Shown in pieces: positions 1 through 9,298 of a DNA stretch of 64,000 nt. The stretch comes from Actinopolymorpha singaporensis. Its GTDB lineage: Bacteria; Actinomycetota; Actinomycetes; Propionibacteriales; Actinopolymorphaceae. Location: contig NZ_LT629732.1 of assembly GCF_900104745.1 (NCBI RefSeq), positions 3,707,981 to 3,771,980 on the forward strand. Direction: 5' to 3'. The notes beneath the pieces are model-generated. The model was not told the DNA's origin. It ran no database searches and saw nothing but the letters and a program-made list of their open reading frames with translations. Numbering within the stretch: position 1 is the stretch's first letter; every line of letters begins with the position of its first letter. The translations under genes were made by a program, and so were the position numbers.

Positions 1-162
1 CAACACATGTTCGGTATCAGCCTCCGCCTCAAGAGCGCCCTCGATCTACAGGCCGATCTGGAGGCGCGGCAACGGGTGGGCGAAGCGATCGAGGATCTGG
101 ACGAGACCAGCCGCCAGGTTCGTGCCGTGGTATTCGGACCTTCGCATGACGACGTCGGCTGA
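1..162 (+). pseudogene. C-terminal remnant of a DevS-type sensor histidine kinase (truncated)
   Basis: Frame 1 is open from the window edge to a TGA at 160-162. It reads like the dimerisation/phosphoacceptor helices of HisKA_3 kinases: FGISLRLKSALDL is followed by AIEDLDETSRQVRAVVFGP, matching the family pattern of an acidic helix followed by R-x-IF. In DevS-like kinases an ATP-binding HATPase domain should follow, but the frame stops here. The protein therefore cannot phosphorylate. The 5' part lies outside the window. A fragment of an IS481-type transposase lies just downstream, which may be how the gene was cut. The family call is fairly safe. The cause of truncation is inference. Confidence 0.6.
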
Positions 163-361
163 GGGAGTTCGGGCCTCCGAAGCGCTATCGGTCAAGCTCG
201 AGTACGCCACGTGTGCCTTTTCCGTTCTGTCGAGCTGGCCGAGCAGGGACCGGCGGCCGCTTTGCCCAGGCCGTGGAGCAGAGGCACAACGTCGTCACGT
301 AACCGGTGGGCGTGTCGGCGTGCCTTGCAAGTTGGCTTCGACACCCGTGGCTTACACGGAC

Positions 362-541
362 ACCGCGTGGGCGGACGTGCGGACGGCGCCGGCCACGATC
401 TGCTGGCATCTGCGTCACCGCCACAGTGTGCAGGTACCGTCGGCCACGGTCAGCCGCTACCTGAGCAGGCGCGGGATGGTCGTGCCCGCCCGGACAAGCA
501 GGCCCCGCTCCTCCTACATCCGGTTCGCTCGAGTTAGGTGA
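362..541 (+). pseudogene. IS481-family transposase remnant (N-terminal HTH part)
   Basis: The frame encodes a helix-turn-helix segment typical of IS481 integrases: ATICWHLRHRHSVQVPSAT, then TVSRYLSRRGMVVP, and the hallmark SSYIRF just before the catalytic domain. The frame ends at a TAG two codons later, so the DDE domain is missing. A second fragment of the same type lies near 49650-49820 and contains the part that comes next in the family (YIRFAANLPN, then DFIHYRLTRPDGRPG). Nothing else was recognised between 163 and 770. Confidence 0.5.
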
Positions 542-772
542 GCACAGGTGGACGCGCTTCGTACCCCGTCCCGAACCTTGGGGTACTGCGCCTGCTGAGG
601 CTTCAGTGTCGGCTCGCCTGACACGCGACCGCTCACTGCGTGACCCAGCGTCGTGGCCAGACGGGAACCGGTGGTCGACCTTCGGGGCGACTCCCATGAC
701 TCCAGGTGAGTCTCATAGGGTGGCCGGTCGGTTGCCGGTGCCTTCGCCTCGGGAGAGGCGTGACTGGAGTTC

Positions 773-2734
773 GTGGTGGGCAGTGCGAGCGAGTTGAGTG
801 ACCGTCCGGCTTCGCAGCGTTTCCGCCGTTGGTTGTTGGAGGGTTTGCCGCACAAGAGCAGGCGGTTGGCTCCGCATCCGGAGCCGGCGGCCGCGCATTC
901 CACGAACTCGTGGTGGCAGGTGATGTGCCTGACCGGGTTGGACTATTTCTCCACGCTCGGTTACCAGCCTGCCATTGCTGCTCTCGCCGCGGGACTGTTG
1001 TCCCCGTTGGCCACGCTGGTCCTGGTGCTTGTCACCCTCGCCGGTGCCCTGCCGGTGTATCGCAGGGTGGCCAGGGAGAGCCCACACGGCATGGGTTCGA
1101 TTGCGATGCTGGAACAGCTCCTGCCGTTTTGGCGGGGCAAGCTCTTCGTCCTGGTCCTGCTTGGATTCGCGGCCACGGACTTCGTGATCACGATGACGCT
1201 GTCCGCGGCGGACGCGACGGCGCACGTGGTGGAGAACCCGCACGTGCCACAGGCTCTGCACGGGCACGAGGTGGCCATTACCCTGGTTTTCCTGGTGATT
1301 CTGGGTGCTGTGTTCCTCAAAGGCTTTCGTGAGGCGATCGGGGTCGCGGTGGTGCTGGTGGCCACCTACTTGCTGCTGAACGTCGTTGTGGTGGTGGCCG
1401 GGCTGTGGGAGGTGGTCACCAGCCCGCACGTCGTGCTCGACTGGGGCCGGGCGCTCACCTCGCAGCACACCGATCCGCTGATGATGGTGGCCGTGGCGCT
1501 GGTGGTGTTCCCGAAGCTGGCGCTCGGGCTGTCCGGGTTCGAGACCGGAGTGGCGGTCATGCCGCACATCAAGGGTGATCGGGACGACACCGAGGAACAG
1601 CCCCACGGAAGGATCAGGGGAACGAAGAAGCTGCTGACCACTGCGGCGCTGATCATGAGCGCCTTCCTCGTAACCAGCAGTATCGTCACCACCCTGCTAA
1701 TTCCCGCCAAGGACTTTCAGCCCGGCCAGCCCGCCAACGGGAGGGCGCTTGCCTACCTCGCCCACGAACACCTCGGCAGCGTGTTCGGCTCGGTCTACGA
1801 CCTGTCGACGGTGGCCATCTTGTGGTTCGCGGGCGCGTCGGCGATGGCCGGCCTGCTGAACCTGCTACCGCGCTACTTACCGCGGTACGGCATGGCCCCG
1901 CACTGGGCGCGGGCCACGCGGCCTACGGTGCTCGTCCTCACTGGCGTGGCGTTTCTGATTACCTGGATCTTCGACGCGGACGTGACGGCCCAGGGCGGCG
2001 CCTACGCGACGGGCGTGCTCGTGCTGATCACATCGGCAGCTGTGGCGGTGATGATCGCCGCCCGGCGGGCACGCGAACACGGTTGGACAGTCGCGTTCGG
2101 GATCATCGCCGCGGTGTTCGTCTACACCACATTGGCCAACGTCGTCGAACGTCCCGACGGGGTGAAGATCGGGGCGTGCTTCATTGCCGCGATCATCGTG
2201 GTGTCGTTCCTGTCCCGGTTCCTGCGCGCGTTCGAGTTGCGGGTGACCGACGTCGTATTTGACGAGACCGCAAAGCGGTTCGTCCGTGACTGCGCCCGCC
2301 GGCGGATGCGGCTTATCGCCAACGAGCCCGACGCCCGGGACCCGGCGGAGTACCGAGACAAGATTCGCCAGATGCGCGAGGACCACGATCTGCCCGACGA
2401 GGACGACCTCATCTTCGCCGAGGTCGTCGTCGGCGACCCATCGGATTTCGAGTCCGAACTACGCGTCCGCGGCGAGGTCCTCCACAACCGCTACCGAGTG
2501 CTGAGGATGGAAAGCTCCACCGTCCCCAACGCCCTTGCCGCGCTCGTCCTCCACATCCGAGACCAGACCGGTACCCGACCCCACATCCACTTCGAGTGGA
2601 CCGAGGGCAACCCGGTCACGCACTTCCTCCGCTTCTTCCTCTTCGGGGTCGGTGAGGTCGCCCCCGTCACCCGCGAGGTCCTCCGCGAGGCCGAACCCGA
2701 CCCCTCCCGTCGCCCACACGTCCACGTCGGCTGA
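773..2734 (+). CDS. APC-superfamily amino acid permease with soluble C-terminal domain
   Basis: This 653-residue protein has about 12 hydrophobic segments between residues 50 and 490 and the APC-type first helix ([20 protein letters not shown]). About 160 soluble, charged residues follow (from roughly [12 protein letters not shown] on), rich in Asp, Glu and Arg. This two-part layout is usual in the actinobacterial amino acid transporter-like permeases, whose substrate is not settled. The start is one of two adjacent GTG codons (773 or 776) after a weak GGAG. A hairpin follows the stop. The gene stands alone between remnants. Transport of an amino acid or related solute across the cytoplasmic membrane is inferred from family only. 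Confidence 0.75.
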   Translation: MVGSASELSDRPASQRFRRWLLEGLPHKSRRLAPHPEPAAAHSTNSWWQVMCLTGLDYFSTLGYQPAIAALAAGLLSPLATLVLVLVTLAGALPVYRRVARESPHGMGSIAMLEQLLPFWRGKLFVLVLLGFAATDFVITMTLSAADATAHVVENPHVPQALHGHEVAITLVFLVILGAVFLKGFREAIGVAVVLVATYLLLNVVVVVAGLWEVVTSPHVVLDWGRALTSQHTDPLMMVAVALVVFPKLALGLSGFETGVAVMPHIKGDRDDTEEQPHGRIRGTKKLLTTAALIMSAFLVTSSIVTTLLIPAKDFQPGQPANGRALAYLAHEHLGSVFGSVYDLSTVAILWFAGASAMAGLLNLLPRYLPRYGMAPHWARATRPTVLVLTGVAFLITWIFDADVTAQGGAYATGVLVLITSAAVAVMIAARRAREHGWTVAFGIIAAVFVYTTLANVVERPDGVKIGACFIAAIIVVSFLSRFLRAFELRVTDVVFDETAKRFVRDCARRRMRLIANEPDARDPAEYRDKIRQMREDHDLPDEDDLIFAEVVVGDPSDFESELRVRGEVLHNRYRVLRMESSTVPNALAALVLHIRDQTGTRPHIHFEWTEGNPVTHFLRFFLFGVGEVAPVTREVLREAEPDPSRRPHVHVG

Positions 2735-2742
2735 GCGGCCAA

Positions 2743-2787
2743 CGAACCAGCCGCCGGGGAGGCGGTTTCAGTAAACCTGCTGGTTCG
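2743..2787 (+). terminator. Hairpin after the APC permease, possible terminator
   Basis: Perfect 9-bp arms CGAACCAGC (2743-2751) and GCTGGTTCG (2779-2787) enclose an inner CCGCC/GGCGG stem. It begins 9 bp after the permease stop. No strong T-run follows, so termination is only likely from position. Confidence 0.35.
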
Positions 2788-2910
2788 CAGCTGGCCGACC
2801 GGTGTAGGGCGGTGCTGCTCACGACGCAGCACCTGGACGAGGCCGACCAACTCCCCGCCCGGATCGCGATCCTTCATCAAAGTCCCGGATCTGGATCAAC
2901 GCGCCATTGA
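2788..2910 (+). pseudogene. ABC transporter ATPase remnant (DrrA-like)
   Basis: The frame reads AVLLTTQHLDEADQLPARIA then ILHQ and stops at 2908-2910. This is the switch/H-loop region of daunorubicin-type ABC ATPases (TTQ-x-L-DEAD-x-L, then RI-x-x). Walker A, the signature motif and Walker B are absent. It is a short leftover of a drug-efflux ATPase. The region from 2911 to 3250 shows nothing else I recognise. Confidence 0.55.
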
Positions 2911-3250
2911 CGCACGCAGGGCGAGGGCACCACCACTTCATCGGCTGCCTCGTCGCCGAAGTGGCGCTCGCCCGGTTCACGCGGCGCATGGCGGTGGTAT
3001 GACGAGCCTCCGCCGGCCCGACGGGGGGCGGGCCGGCGGAGGGACCTGAGTGAGTCGCCCTAAGTATCGACGTTCGCGGTCTCATGATCGTGCTGGGTGC
3101 ACGCAGGACGTACCGCAGGGTCTTCGATACAAGCGACAACAAACCTTCGTTCGCATCAAGTGGGCCAATCCTTGCCCGGAGCTTCCTTGATGTGATCTTG
3201 GTGCTGGCGGCTCCCTGGTGTGGAGAGGAAAGCTCGGGCACCATGGTCCT

Positions 3251-3286
3251 TTGACCGTGAGGATAGTACTACCAAGTTAGTAGTAC
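3251..3286 (+). promoter_or_regulatory. blaI promoter region with BlaI-type operator
   Basis: A TTGACC -35-like box (3251-3256) is followed by the inverted repeat GTACTAC-caagtta-GTAGTAC at 3266-3286, where a -10 would lie. The arms are perfect over 7 bp with a 7-bp spacer. BlaI/MecI repressors bind TACTAC/GTAGTA dyads of this kind. Position over the promoter of the blaI-like gene implies autorepression. Two sites with the same geometry occur at 7992-8038. Confidence 0.7.
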
Positions 3287-3325
3287 ATTCTGGGTGGGTA
3301 GTTCGGCCGATGACTGGAGGCGTGA

Positions 3326-3718
3326 GTGGCGGGATCGCAGATGCGTCCCCGCGGCGGACTGGAGCGGGAGGTGCTGGCGTGTCTGGCTGCGGCCGACAGG
3401 GCGTTGTCCGCTAACGAGGTTCTCGCCGATCTCGGCGGTGGTTTGGCGTACACGACGGTCATGACCACGCTGGGGAGGCTGCACGCCAAGGGACTGCTGT
3501 CGCGGCAACTGGACGGTCGTGCCTACGTCTACACGCTCGCAGCCGACCCCGGGCAGGTCGACGAGGCGATGGCGGCGCACCGGATGCGTCGTGTCCTCGA
3601 CAGTGGGGGCAACCATGCTGGTGTGCTGGCGCGGTTCGTCGAAGACCTCTCACCCGAGGACGCTCAGGTGCTCGCCGCCCTGTTGGCCCCGACGTCACGA
3701 GACGAACGCAAGGGCTGA
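3326..3718 (+). CDS. BlaI/MecI/CopY-family transcriptional repressor
   Basis: The 130-residue winged-helix protein has the family layout: an N-terminal DNA-binding domain with LEREVLACL and then AYTTVMTTLGRLHAKGLL as recognition helix and wing, and a C-terminal dimerisation helix region (VLARFVEDLSPEDAQVLAALL). Start GTG at 3326 is preceded by TGGAGG. The dyad operator at 3266-3286 lies in its promoter. It is followed after 1 bp by an M56 metallopeptidase, the usual sensor partner that inactivates such repressors on signal. It probably represses itself and, judging by matching operators, the chromate genes starting near 8 kb. Confidence 0.88.
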   Translation: MAGSQMRPRGGLEREVLACLAAADRALSANEVLADLGGGLAYTTVMTTLGRLHAKGLLSRQLDGRAYVYTLAADPGQVDEAMAAHRMRRVLDSGGNHAGVLARFVEDLSPEDAQVLAALLAPTSRDERKG

Positions 3719-3719
3719 C

Positions 3720-4766
3720 GTGGATTACGCCGCCTACCTCCCTCTGGTCGTCAGTGTCCTGCTCTGGCTCACCGGCGCCTCGCTCGGGCGGTGGTTGCCG
3801 CCGCCTACGGCGGTTCGGCTGTTGACCGCGGCAGCATTGGTAACGGCGCTGTCGACGGGCTTCGTCCTGGCCGTCGTGGCGTTCGTCGTGTTGGCCCGTA
3901 TTCCGTTCGTCGCCGCTTTGGGGCACTGGTCGGTCGCGAAGCTCGGGACAGGCGATCGGATACCGACGGCGATTGGTGTGGCGGCGGGAGTCATCGTGGT
4001 TGCGTTGCTCGCGGCCGCGATCCGGCGCCTCTTCATCGCCGGGCGCGACCTCGCCGTGGCCGCCATCACGTGCCGGCAGCTGGGTCCCGCGGCGGACGGG
4101 CTCGTGGTTGTTCAAGACGAACGACCCGACGCCTACACCCTGCCATCCGGCCTCAGCGGCCGGGTCGTCGTCTCCACCGCCATGCTGCGTGCACTGCCCG
4201 CGGGTGAGCGCCGGGTCCTCCTCGCGCACGAGGCCTCACATCTACGCCATCGGCATCACCTCTATGTCCAGGTTGTCGAACTGTCAGCCGCTGCCAACCC
4301 ACTGCTGCGTCCATTGGCGACTGCCGTCCGTGCTGCGATCGAGCGGTGGGCAGACGAGGACGCCGCCGAAGAAGTTTGCGACCGCCGGCTGGCGGCGCGG
4401 GCACTGGCCCGTGCGGGACTTGCGCGTTCCGGCTCACTGCCGGGCGTTGCGCTGGCCGCCGCCGCGTCAGCGGTCTCCGACCGTGCCCGGGCGCTTCTGG
4501 GTGAGCCACCCAGGCGTCGGCGGGGGCTGGCACTGGCGGTCGCCGCGCTTACTGTCGTCGCCCTCGCCGCATCCGCGGAGACCGCCAAGGACACCGACCA
4601 CCAGTTCGAGATCGCCAAGGCCGCCTACATCCGCACCCAACCAGGGAACAGACACGCATCCTGCACGGCGGCCAAGGCACGCGTTGCCGCCACCCAGGAC
4701 GTCCCGCGCTGGACGACATCCGGGGTGAGCCACTCATGCAACAGGCCGCGGCCGTTCATAGCTTGA
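3720..4766 (+). CDS. M56-family membrane metallopeptidase (BlaR1-like partner)
   Basis: The GTG start at 3720 lies 1 bp after the BlaI-type stop, so the pair is one transcript. The N-terminus has three hydrophobic segments (residues about 5-25, 35-60, 80-105). The zinc site HEASHLRH lies at residues 170-177, fitting HExxH. The following helices contain a further conserved Glu/Asp-rich stretch (IERWADEDAAEEVCD), as in M56 peptidases. A last hydrophobic segment lies near residue 280. There is no penicillin-binding sensor domain, so unlike true BlaR1 the signal is unknown. The likely role is site-specific cleavage of the partner repressor. The final 60 residues look poorly conserved. Confidence 0.82.
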   Translation: MDYAAYLPLVVSVLLWLTGASLGRWLPPPTAVRLLTAAALVTALSTGFVLAVVAFVVLARIPFVAALGHWSVAKLGTGDRIPTAIGVAAGVIVVALLAAAIRRLFIAGRDLAVAAITCRQLGPAADGLVVVQDERPDAYTLPSGLSGRVVVSTAMLRALPAGERRVLLAHEASHLRHRHHLYVQVVELSAAANPLLRPLATAVRAAIERWADEDAAEEVCDRRLAARALARAGLARSGSLPGVALAAAASAVSDRARALLGEPPRRRRGLALAVAALTVVALAASAETAKDTDHQFEIAKAAYIRTQPGNRHASCTAAKARVAATQDVPRWTTSGVSHSCNRPRPFIA

Positions 4767-4890
4767 CTCCGATCCGTGCGGACGGACGCCCTCACGACAG
4801 CGCCTCCTCGGCTCCGAGACTGTCGACAGCTTCTTGAGCGGGCTGCGCGGCTCCAGCAGGCTGCGTGTTGTCGACGGTGCCGGGATCGGC

Positions 4891-5538
4891 TCACCTCCCG
4901 GTGCCGTCGGCGGAGTGCGACCGTGCGGCCGTGGGCCGGCGCGATCGGCGGATCTCGAGCAGTACCGATACCAGGGAGAGGATCACGATGACCGCGACGA
5001 TCGGGAGCAGGTAGTGGTCTACGTTCGGGACCGAGGAGCCAAGCAGATAGCCCGCCACGGTGACGCCGACCGTCCACACGGTGCCACCCAGCACCTGCCA
5101 GGCGGTGAAGGTACGGGTGGAGACACCGACGGTCCCTGCGAGCGGGTTCATCACCGTGCGCACCAGCGGGATGAACCGTGCCAGCACCAGTGCTTTACCC
5201 GTCCCGTACCGGTCCAGGGCCTGGCGCGCTCGTTCGATCGCCTGCCCCAACCTTGGGCGGTCAGGTCGATCCAGCAGCCTGGGGCCGACCGTGCCGCCGA
5301 TCCAGAACCCGGTCTGGGCTCCTAGCAGGGCTCCCGCAACCGCGGCGGGGAGCACCGTGGTCAGCGAGAGATGAACTGCCGAAGTCGAGGCCGTGGCACA
5401 CAGCAGACCGGCGGTGAACAACAGGGAATCGCCCGGCAGGAAGAACGCGACCAGCAGCCCGGTTTCGGCGAACAGAACCAGGAAGACACCCAGCGCGCCC
5501 AGACTGGCCAGCAGGCTGTGCGGATCCAGAAGGTTCAT
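4891..5538 (-). CDS. DedA-family (VTT domain) membrane protein
   Basis: The 215-residue polytopic protein has the DedA signature: an N-terminal re-entrant region with FAETGLLVAFFLPGDSLLF, the TGFWIGGTVGPRLL segment, and the Arg-bearing motif LARFIPLVRTVMNPLAG followed by GGTVWTVGVTVAGYLLG. DedA proteins are thought to move lipid carriers or phospholipids across the membrane. The conserved Glu and Arg are present. Start ATG at 5538. The gene lies downstream of the glycosyltransferase on the same strand, separated by about 175 bp, so co-transcription is possible. The C-terminus is short, basic and cytoplasmic. Confidence 0.88.
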   Translation of the reverse strand: MNLLDPHSLLASLGALGVFLVLFAETGLLVAFFLPGDSLLFTAGLLCATASTSAVHLSLTTVLPAAVAGALLGAQTGFWIGGTVGPRLLDRPDRPRLGQAIERARQALDRYGTGKALVLARFIPLVRTVMNPLAGTVGVSTRTFTAWQVLGGTVWTVGVTVAGYLLGSSVPNVDHYLLPIVAVIVILSLVSVLLEIRRSRRPTAARSHSADGTGR

Positions 5539-5714
5539 CCAGTTCCCTCTCTCGGCTCACCGGCCCTGACGCGGGCTCAGCGAAGTCTCGTCGGCACCAC
5601 AAATGAGCGGGACAGTGTGTCGTACTAGGCCCATCAGACAGAGCGGCTGCTCGATGCGGGCGGAGACCGGTACCTGCAAGGTTCCCCACCGACTCGAGCA
5701 ACGGTGATGTGCAC

Positions 5715-7816
5715 CTAGTGCCCGGCGCTGCTCCTGGCCCAGCGACGAATGCGGCCCGCGAGTCGACGTCCAGTCCGGACCGGTCGCTTCCACACGTCGC
5801 CATCCGGAGCGCTGCCCTTCGCGCCGGGAGTGCGCCGTGTCGGCAGCGACAGGGCTTCGACGGCTGGTGTGCCGTCGGGCGTCGTGGTGATCGTGGCCGG
5901 GAGCCGTACGAAGGCGGTGTTGGCGGTGAGGCGGACCTCCACCGACCAGCGTCCTGGATCAAGCTCACCGTGATGGCGGGCCGACAGGATGGTGCCTGCG
6001 GCGGCTGTCGTTTCGGCAGGGGTGAGTACCGCGGGGAGGGTCACCGCGGAGTCGGCGTCCGTGTTCTGCGTCAGCCGCAGGGCGCTGCTGCCGGTGGCCG
6101 GCTGTGGCACGACGGCCGTGAGCGGGACGGAGATGTGCAGGTCCAAGCTGCCGTCGTCGTAGCTGATCTGCGGCAGGTCCCGCATGATGTGCACACTGTG
6201 GAGGCGGTCGGTGTGGTTGCCGACGTCGAGGGTGAGGTTGCCCTTGTCGGTCCAGTAGGGCGTCACCACTGTGTCCGGGTTGGAGAGTACGGCCGGGGCA
6301 CAGTGGAACGTGGCTACTTCGGAGCGATGCGATCCCAGCCGGGTTTCCTTCGTCCAGCCACAGCTGGTGATGCGAACGAAGAGATCCCAGGTTCCCTTCG
6401 GGAGCGGCCGTCCGCTCGCGGCGTTGGCGATGTCGATGGCGGCCCTCGCCTGGAACACTTGTCCGAAGACCGCACCGTGCTCGGCGACTGGGTGGCGGGT
6501 GCGGTTGAAGGTGGTCGGGAGCAGGTATTCGGCCCTGGTGTCCCGGTCCCTGGCGAGTACGTCGACCTTGCTTTTCTGCAGCCGGGATGTGCAGTCCAGG
6601 TCTGCTTCGGTGAGCGCGGCCTGTCCGGCAGGCGACAGCATGGAATTACGTCGAGTCTGTCGCGGCCGTCGCGGTGGGCGAACGTGAGCAGCTTGTCACC
6701 GTTGCGTAGCTCGGCGGTCAGCGTCAGCTGGAGTGCGCCGTCCTGCCATCCGAGGTCGTCGAGCTCGGCCGCGGCGGCGATGTTGTTCTCCCAGTCGGCG
6801 AAGCTGAGTAGATCCTTCAGGAGGCCGGCTTGGGCGAGGCTGCCGATGACACGGTAGGTGGGGGGAAGCGTCGCTGCGACGCCGGGCCCGAACCGTTCGG
6901 CGACCACCAGCCGGACCTCGTCCAGGAGGGGGCCGCGTTGGCCGGCGGGGGTGTCGAGCAGGCGTTTGCCCCTCAGGCGTTCCAGCATCTCCACCCGATA
7001 CCAGCGGCGATAGAGGCGGTCGCGTAGCGGTCCGGGTTCGGTGTTGGCCTCGACGATGTCCAGGGCCTCGCGCAGAAAGCCGAAATAGCTCTTGGGATCG
7101 AGGCACTCGAACCCGGCATTGGAGTCGTCGTCACGGCGGACGTGGTAGTAGCAGACGTAATCGCTGAGTACGGAGATGGTGTCGGCGGCGAAGTAGGCGG
7201 CGATCACGAAGACATGGTCCTCGAGCCGGCGCCGGCCTTCGGGAAAGCGGAGACCGTGCTTGTCGAGAAACGCCCTGCGGAAGAGCTTGTGTGGAGTGAG
7301 GCTGTCGATGAGCGGCGAGTCGGCCAGGGTCGCGGCCGGGTAGGTCTTGCGGAACAGTTCGCGGGGGACGCCGCGGCCCTTGCCGACCATCTTGCCGACA
7401 ACGATGTCGGAGTCGTTGGCCTTGGCAAACGCGTACATGCGGCGCAGCGCCTGCTGGCCGAGCAAGTCGTCGTTGTCGAGGAAGAAGACGTACTCGCCGT
7501 GCGCCGCCTCGATGCCGACGTTGCGTGGCCTGCCGGACCATCCGGAATTCGCTTGGTGGATCACCTGGATGAGGGGGTGTGTCGCTGCGAGGGCATCCAG
7601 GCGTCGTGGACTGTCGTCGGTGCTGCCGTCGTCGACGAAGATCACCTCGAACTCCCCGGCCGGCATGTCCTGGTCCAGCAGCGAGGCGATGCAGTCCTCC
7701 AGATAACGCCCCGGGTTGTACACCGGGACGATCACGCTCACCTTGACTGCAGCCTCCCGCGCGGAAGCGGCCTCCGGTGTCGAGGGGCCCTCGGCAGGCG
7801 ATGTCTGGGACGTCAT
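5715..7816 (-). pseudogene. Family-2 glycosyltransferase, about 700 residues, broken by one frameshift
   Basis: The 5' frame (from ATG 7816) encodes a GT-A fold. It starts with KVSVIVPVYNPGRYL, has the nucleotide-sugar motif FVDDGSTDDS, and a metal-binding FLDNDD. About 390 residues in, at HRDGRDRLDVI (around 6640-6650), the coding frame jumps. The rest of the protein (LSPAGQAALTEADLDC and on to 5715) continues in the next frame for about 300 residues. Both halves have coherent composition, so this is one gene with a single indel, either a sequencing error or a true mutation. The C-terminal half resembles the beta-rich region of polymer-modifying GT2 enzymes such as teichoic acid glycosyltransferases. 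The acceptor is unknown. Confidence 0.75.
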
Positions 7817-7991
7817 GTCCGGCCCTCACTCATCTGGTTGCTGGTGATCGGCGGGCACACCCGGGCGCTGAGAGCGGCGACCAGGAGGAGCCGGCGTGAT
7901 CTACAGAGTCGAACTAGCAGCAAGGCTCATGACTCGTTCGAACATGCGTTTGCCCGCTTCGGTTCCCGGACTCATCTGCCCGGACTTGTGC

Positions 7992-8038
7992 TACTACGGT
8001 CGTGGTAGTTCCCAGAGACTACTACAGACTTTGTAGTT
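7992..8038 (+). promoter_or_regulatory. Two tandem BlaI-type operators before the chromate operon
   Basis: Two dyads have the same form: TACTAC-ggtcgtg-GTAGTT at 7992-8010 and TACTAC-agacttt-GTAGTT at 8020-8038. Both share the 6-bp arms and 7-bp spacer of the site in front of the blaI-like gene (TACTAC-N7-GTAGTA). Centres are 28 bp apart, close to three helical turns, allowing binding on one DNA face. The next genes downstream are a short ORF and chrB/chrA. The minus-strand glycosyltransferase starts at 7816 and could also be affected. Confidence 0.7.
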
Positions 8039-8047
8039 GAGAGCCTG

Positions 8048-8218
8048 ATGACCGTCGCCGTGACGGTGACCGTCGGATCGACCTGGGCGTTCCTCGGAGT
8101 CATCCAGGACGTCCTGAGTTCCGCTCACCTGCCTTCGCGCACCGGGGACACAAGGCTGGATGTGCCCCCAGCGGGCCGGCGCTACCACCCTCATCGCCTC
8201 TCGACTGGTCGCTGCTAG
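8048..8218 (+). CDS. Possible short leader ORF of 56 residues
   Basis: An ATG 10 bp after the second BlaI-type operator opens a frame of 56 codons beginning MTVAVTVTVGSTWAFLGVIQ. It ends at 8216-8218, about 120 bp before chrB. The first 20 residues are mildly hydrophobic and the rest is Arg/His-rich. I do not recognise a family. It may be a leader peptide, a gene remnant or chance. Confidence 0.2.
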   Translation: MTVAVTVTVGSTWAFLGVIQDVLSSAHLPSRTGDTRLDVPPAGRRYHPHRLSTGRC

Positions 8219-8341
8219 CCGGGAGGCCGAGGAGCTTCGTCCAGGACGAGATATCGAGATGCACTGCGGCCCTTCGCCTACTAATCCTATTTGTCTGGGA
8301 GGGTATGGACACCGGGGCGAGGTCTGTGGTTTGGTGTAACC

Positions 8342-8869
8342 GTGGTTGCATCAGAGTCCGGCTCTGGGAGTTGGGTGTTGCTCGTCTATCGGTTGCCGCG
8401 GGCACCTTCCACTCCGCGGATCGCGGTGTGGCGCAAGCTGCGTCGCCTCGGTGTCGCGCAGCTGGGGGACGGGGTGGTGGCGTTGCCCGCCGATGCCCGA
8501 ACCCGTGAGCAGCTGGAGTGGATCGCGGGGGAGGTACGGGAAGCCTCGGGCAGCGCCGGTGTCTGGCTGGCCCGGCCGGGATCGAACGCGCAGGATCGCG
8601 AGCTGGCGGAGTCGATGGCGGCTGCGCGGGCTGAGGAGTACCAGGCGGTACGTCGGGAGGCGGATGCGGCGTTGACGCTCGAAGACAGGGACCGCAGCCG
8701 AGTGTTGCGTCGCCTGCGCGGAGAACTCCGACGCATCAGGCGTCGGGACTTCTTTCCACCAGGCGAGCGTGACGAGGCGGTTGCCGCCGTCGAACTGCTC
8801 GCCGGCGAGCCCGCAGGGTCGGCTGCCACCAATGTGTCGGCGGTCCGGAAGCCGGTGAGGCGAGCGTGA
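8342..8869 (+). CDS. chrB: ChrB N-terminal-domain protein (chromate resistance)
   Basis: The protein matches the ChrB N-terminal domain: SWVLLVYRLPRAPSTPR, then a VWRKLRRLG segment and an Asp/Arg-rich helical half with ARAEEYQAVRREAD and LRGELRRIRRRDFF. ChrB acts as a chromate-responsive regulator or accessory factor for the ChrA pump. I chose the GTG at 8342, which leaves a short leader before the first strand. An upstream TTG at 8291 would add 17 residues. The stop overlaps the next start (GTGA at 8866-8869), so translation of both halves is coupled. Splitting ChrB into separate N and C genes is known in actinobacteria. Confidence 0.78.
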   Translation: MVASESGSGSWVLLVYRLPRAPSTPRIAVWRKLRRLGVAQLGDGVVALPADARTREQLEWIAGEVREASGSAGVWLARPGSNAQDRELAESMAAARAEEYQAVRREADAALTLEDRDRSRVLRRLRGELRRIRRRDFFPPGERDEAVAAVELLAGEPAGSAATNVSAVRKPVRRA

Positions 8870-9298
8870 AGTGGGCGACTCGGCGGGGAGTGCACATCGA
8901 CCGTGCCGCCTGCGCGTGGCTGATCCGCCGCTACATCGACCCCGACCCCCACCTTCGTCTTCGTCGACGACCCCAGCGAGGTTCCGTCCGATGCGACACC
9001 GTTCGACATCCCAGGCGTGGAACTCTCCCACCACGGTGACGACTGCACATTCGAGACCCTGCTTCACCGGCACGAGCTCACCGACCCTGTGCTGTGGCGG
9101 CTCGCTGCGCTGGTCCACGAGGCCGACCTCGACGACGGACGGTACGACGCCCCCGAGGCGGTCGGCTTCGACCTAGCCCTGCGGGGCCTGTCCATGGTCG
9201 AGCACGACGACCAGGTTCTCGAGATCATCCGACCGGTGTTCGACGGCGCCTACGCGTACTTCCGTCGTGAGCTGCTACTGGGTAGGGAGCCCTCGTGA
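8866..9298 (+). pseudogene. chrB2: ChrB C-terminal-domain protein with a 1-base frameshift
   Basis: The frame from GTG 8866 gives MKWATRRGVHIDRAACAWLI then RRYIDPDP, the start of the ChrB C-terminal domain. At the run of five C around 8946-8950 the frame is lost. The rest continues one base on as FVFVDDPSEV, ATPFDIPGVELSHHGDDCTF, and ends at 9298 with the conserved helices of the domain. Deleting one C restores a protein of about 143 residues. A homopolymer sequencing error is as likely as a real mutation. The stop overlaps the chrA start (GTGA), so it sits inside one operon. Confidence 0.72.

Noticed and set aside
713-1606. Long minus-strand frame over the APC permease
   Set aside because: It is antisense to a clear membrane protein and is Arg/His-rich without any motif; a GC-bias shadow.
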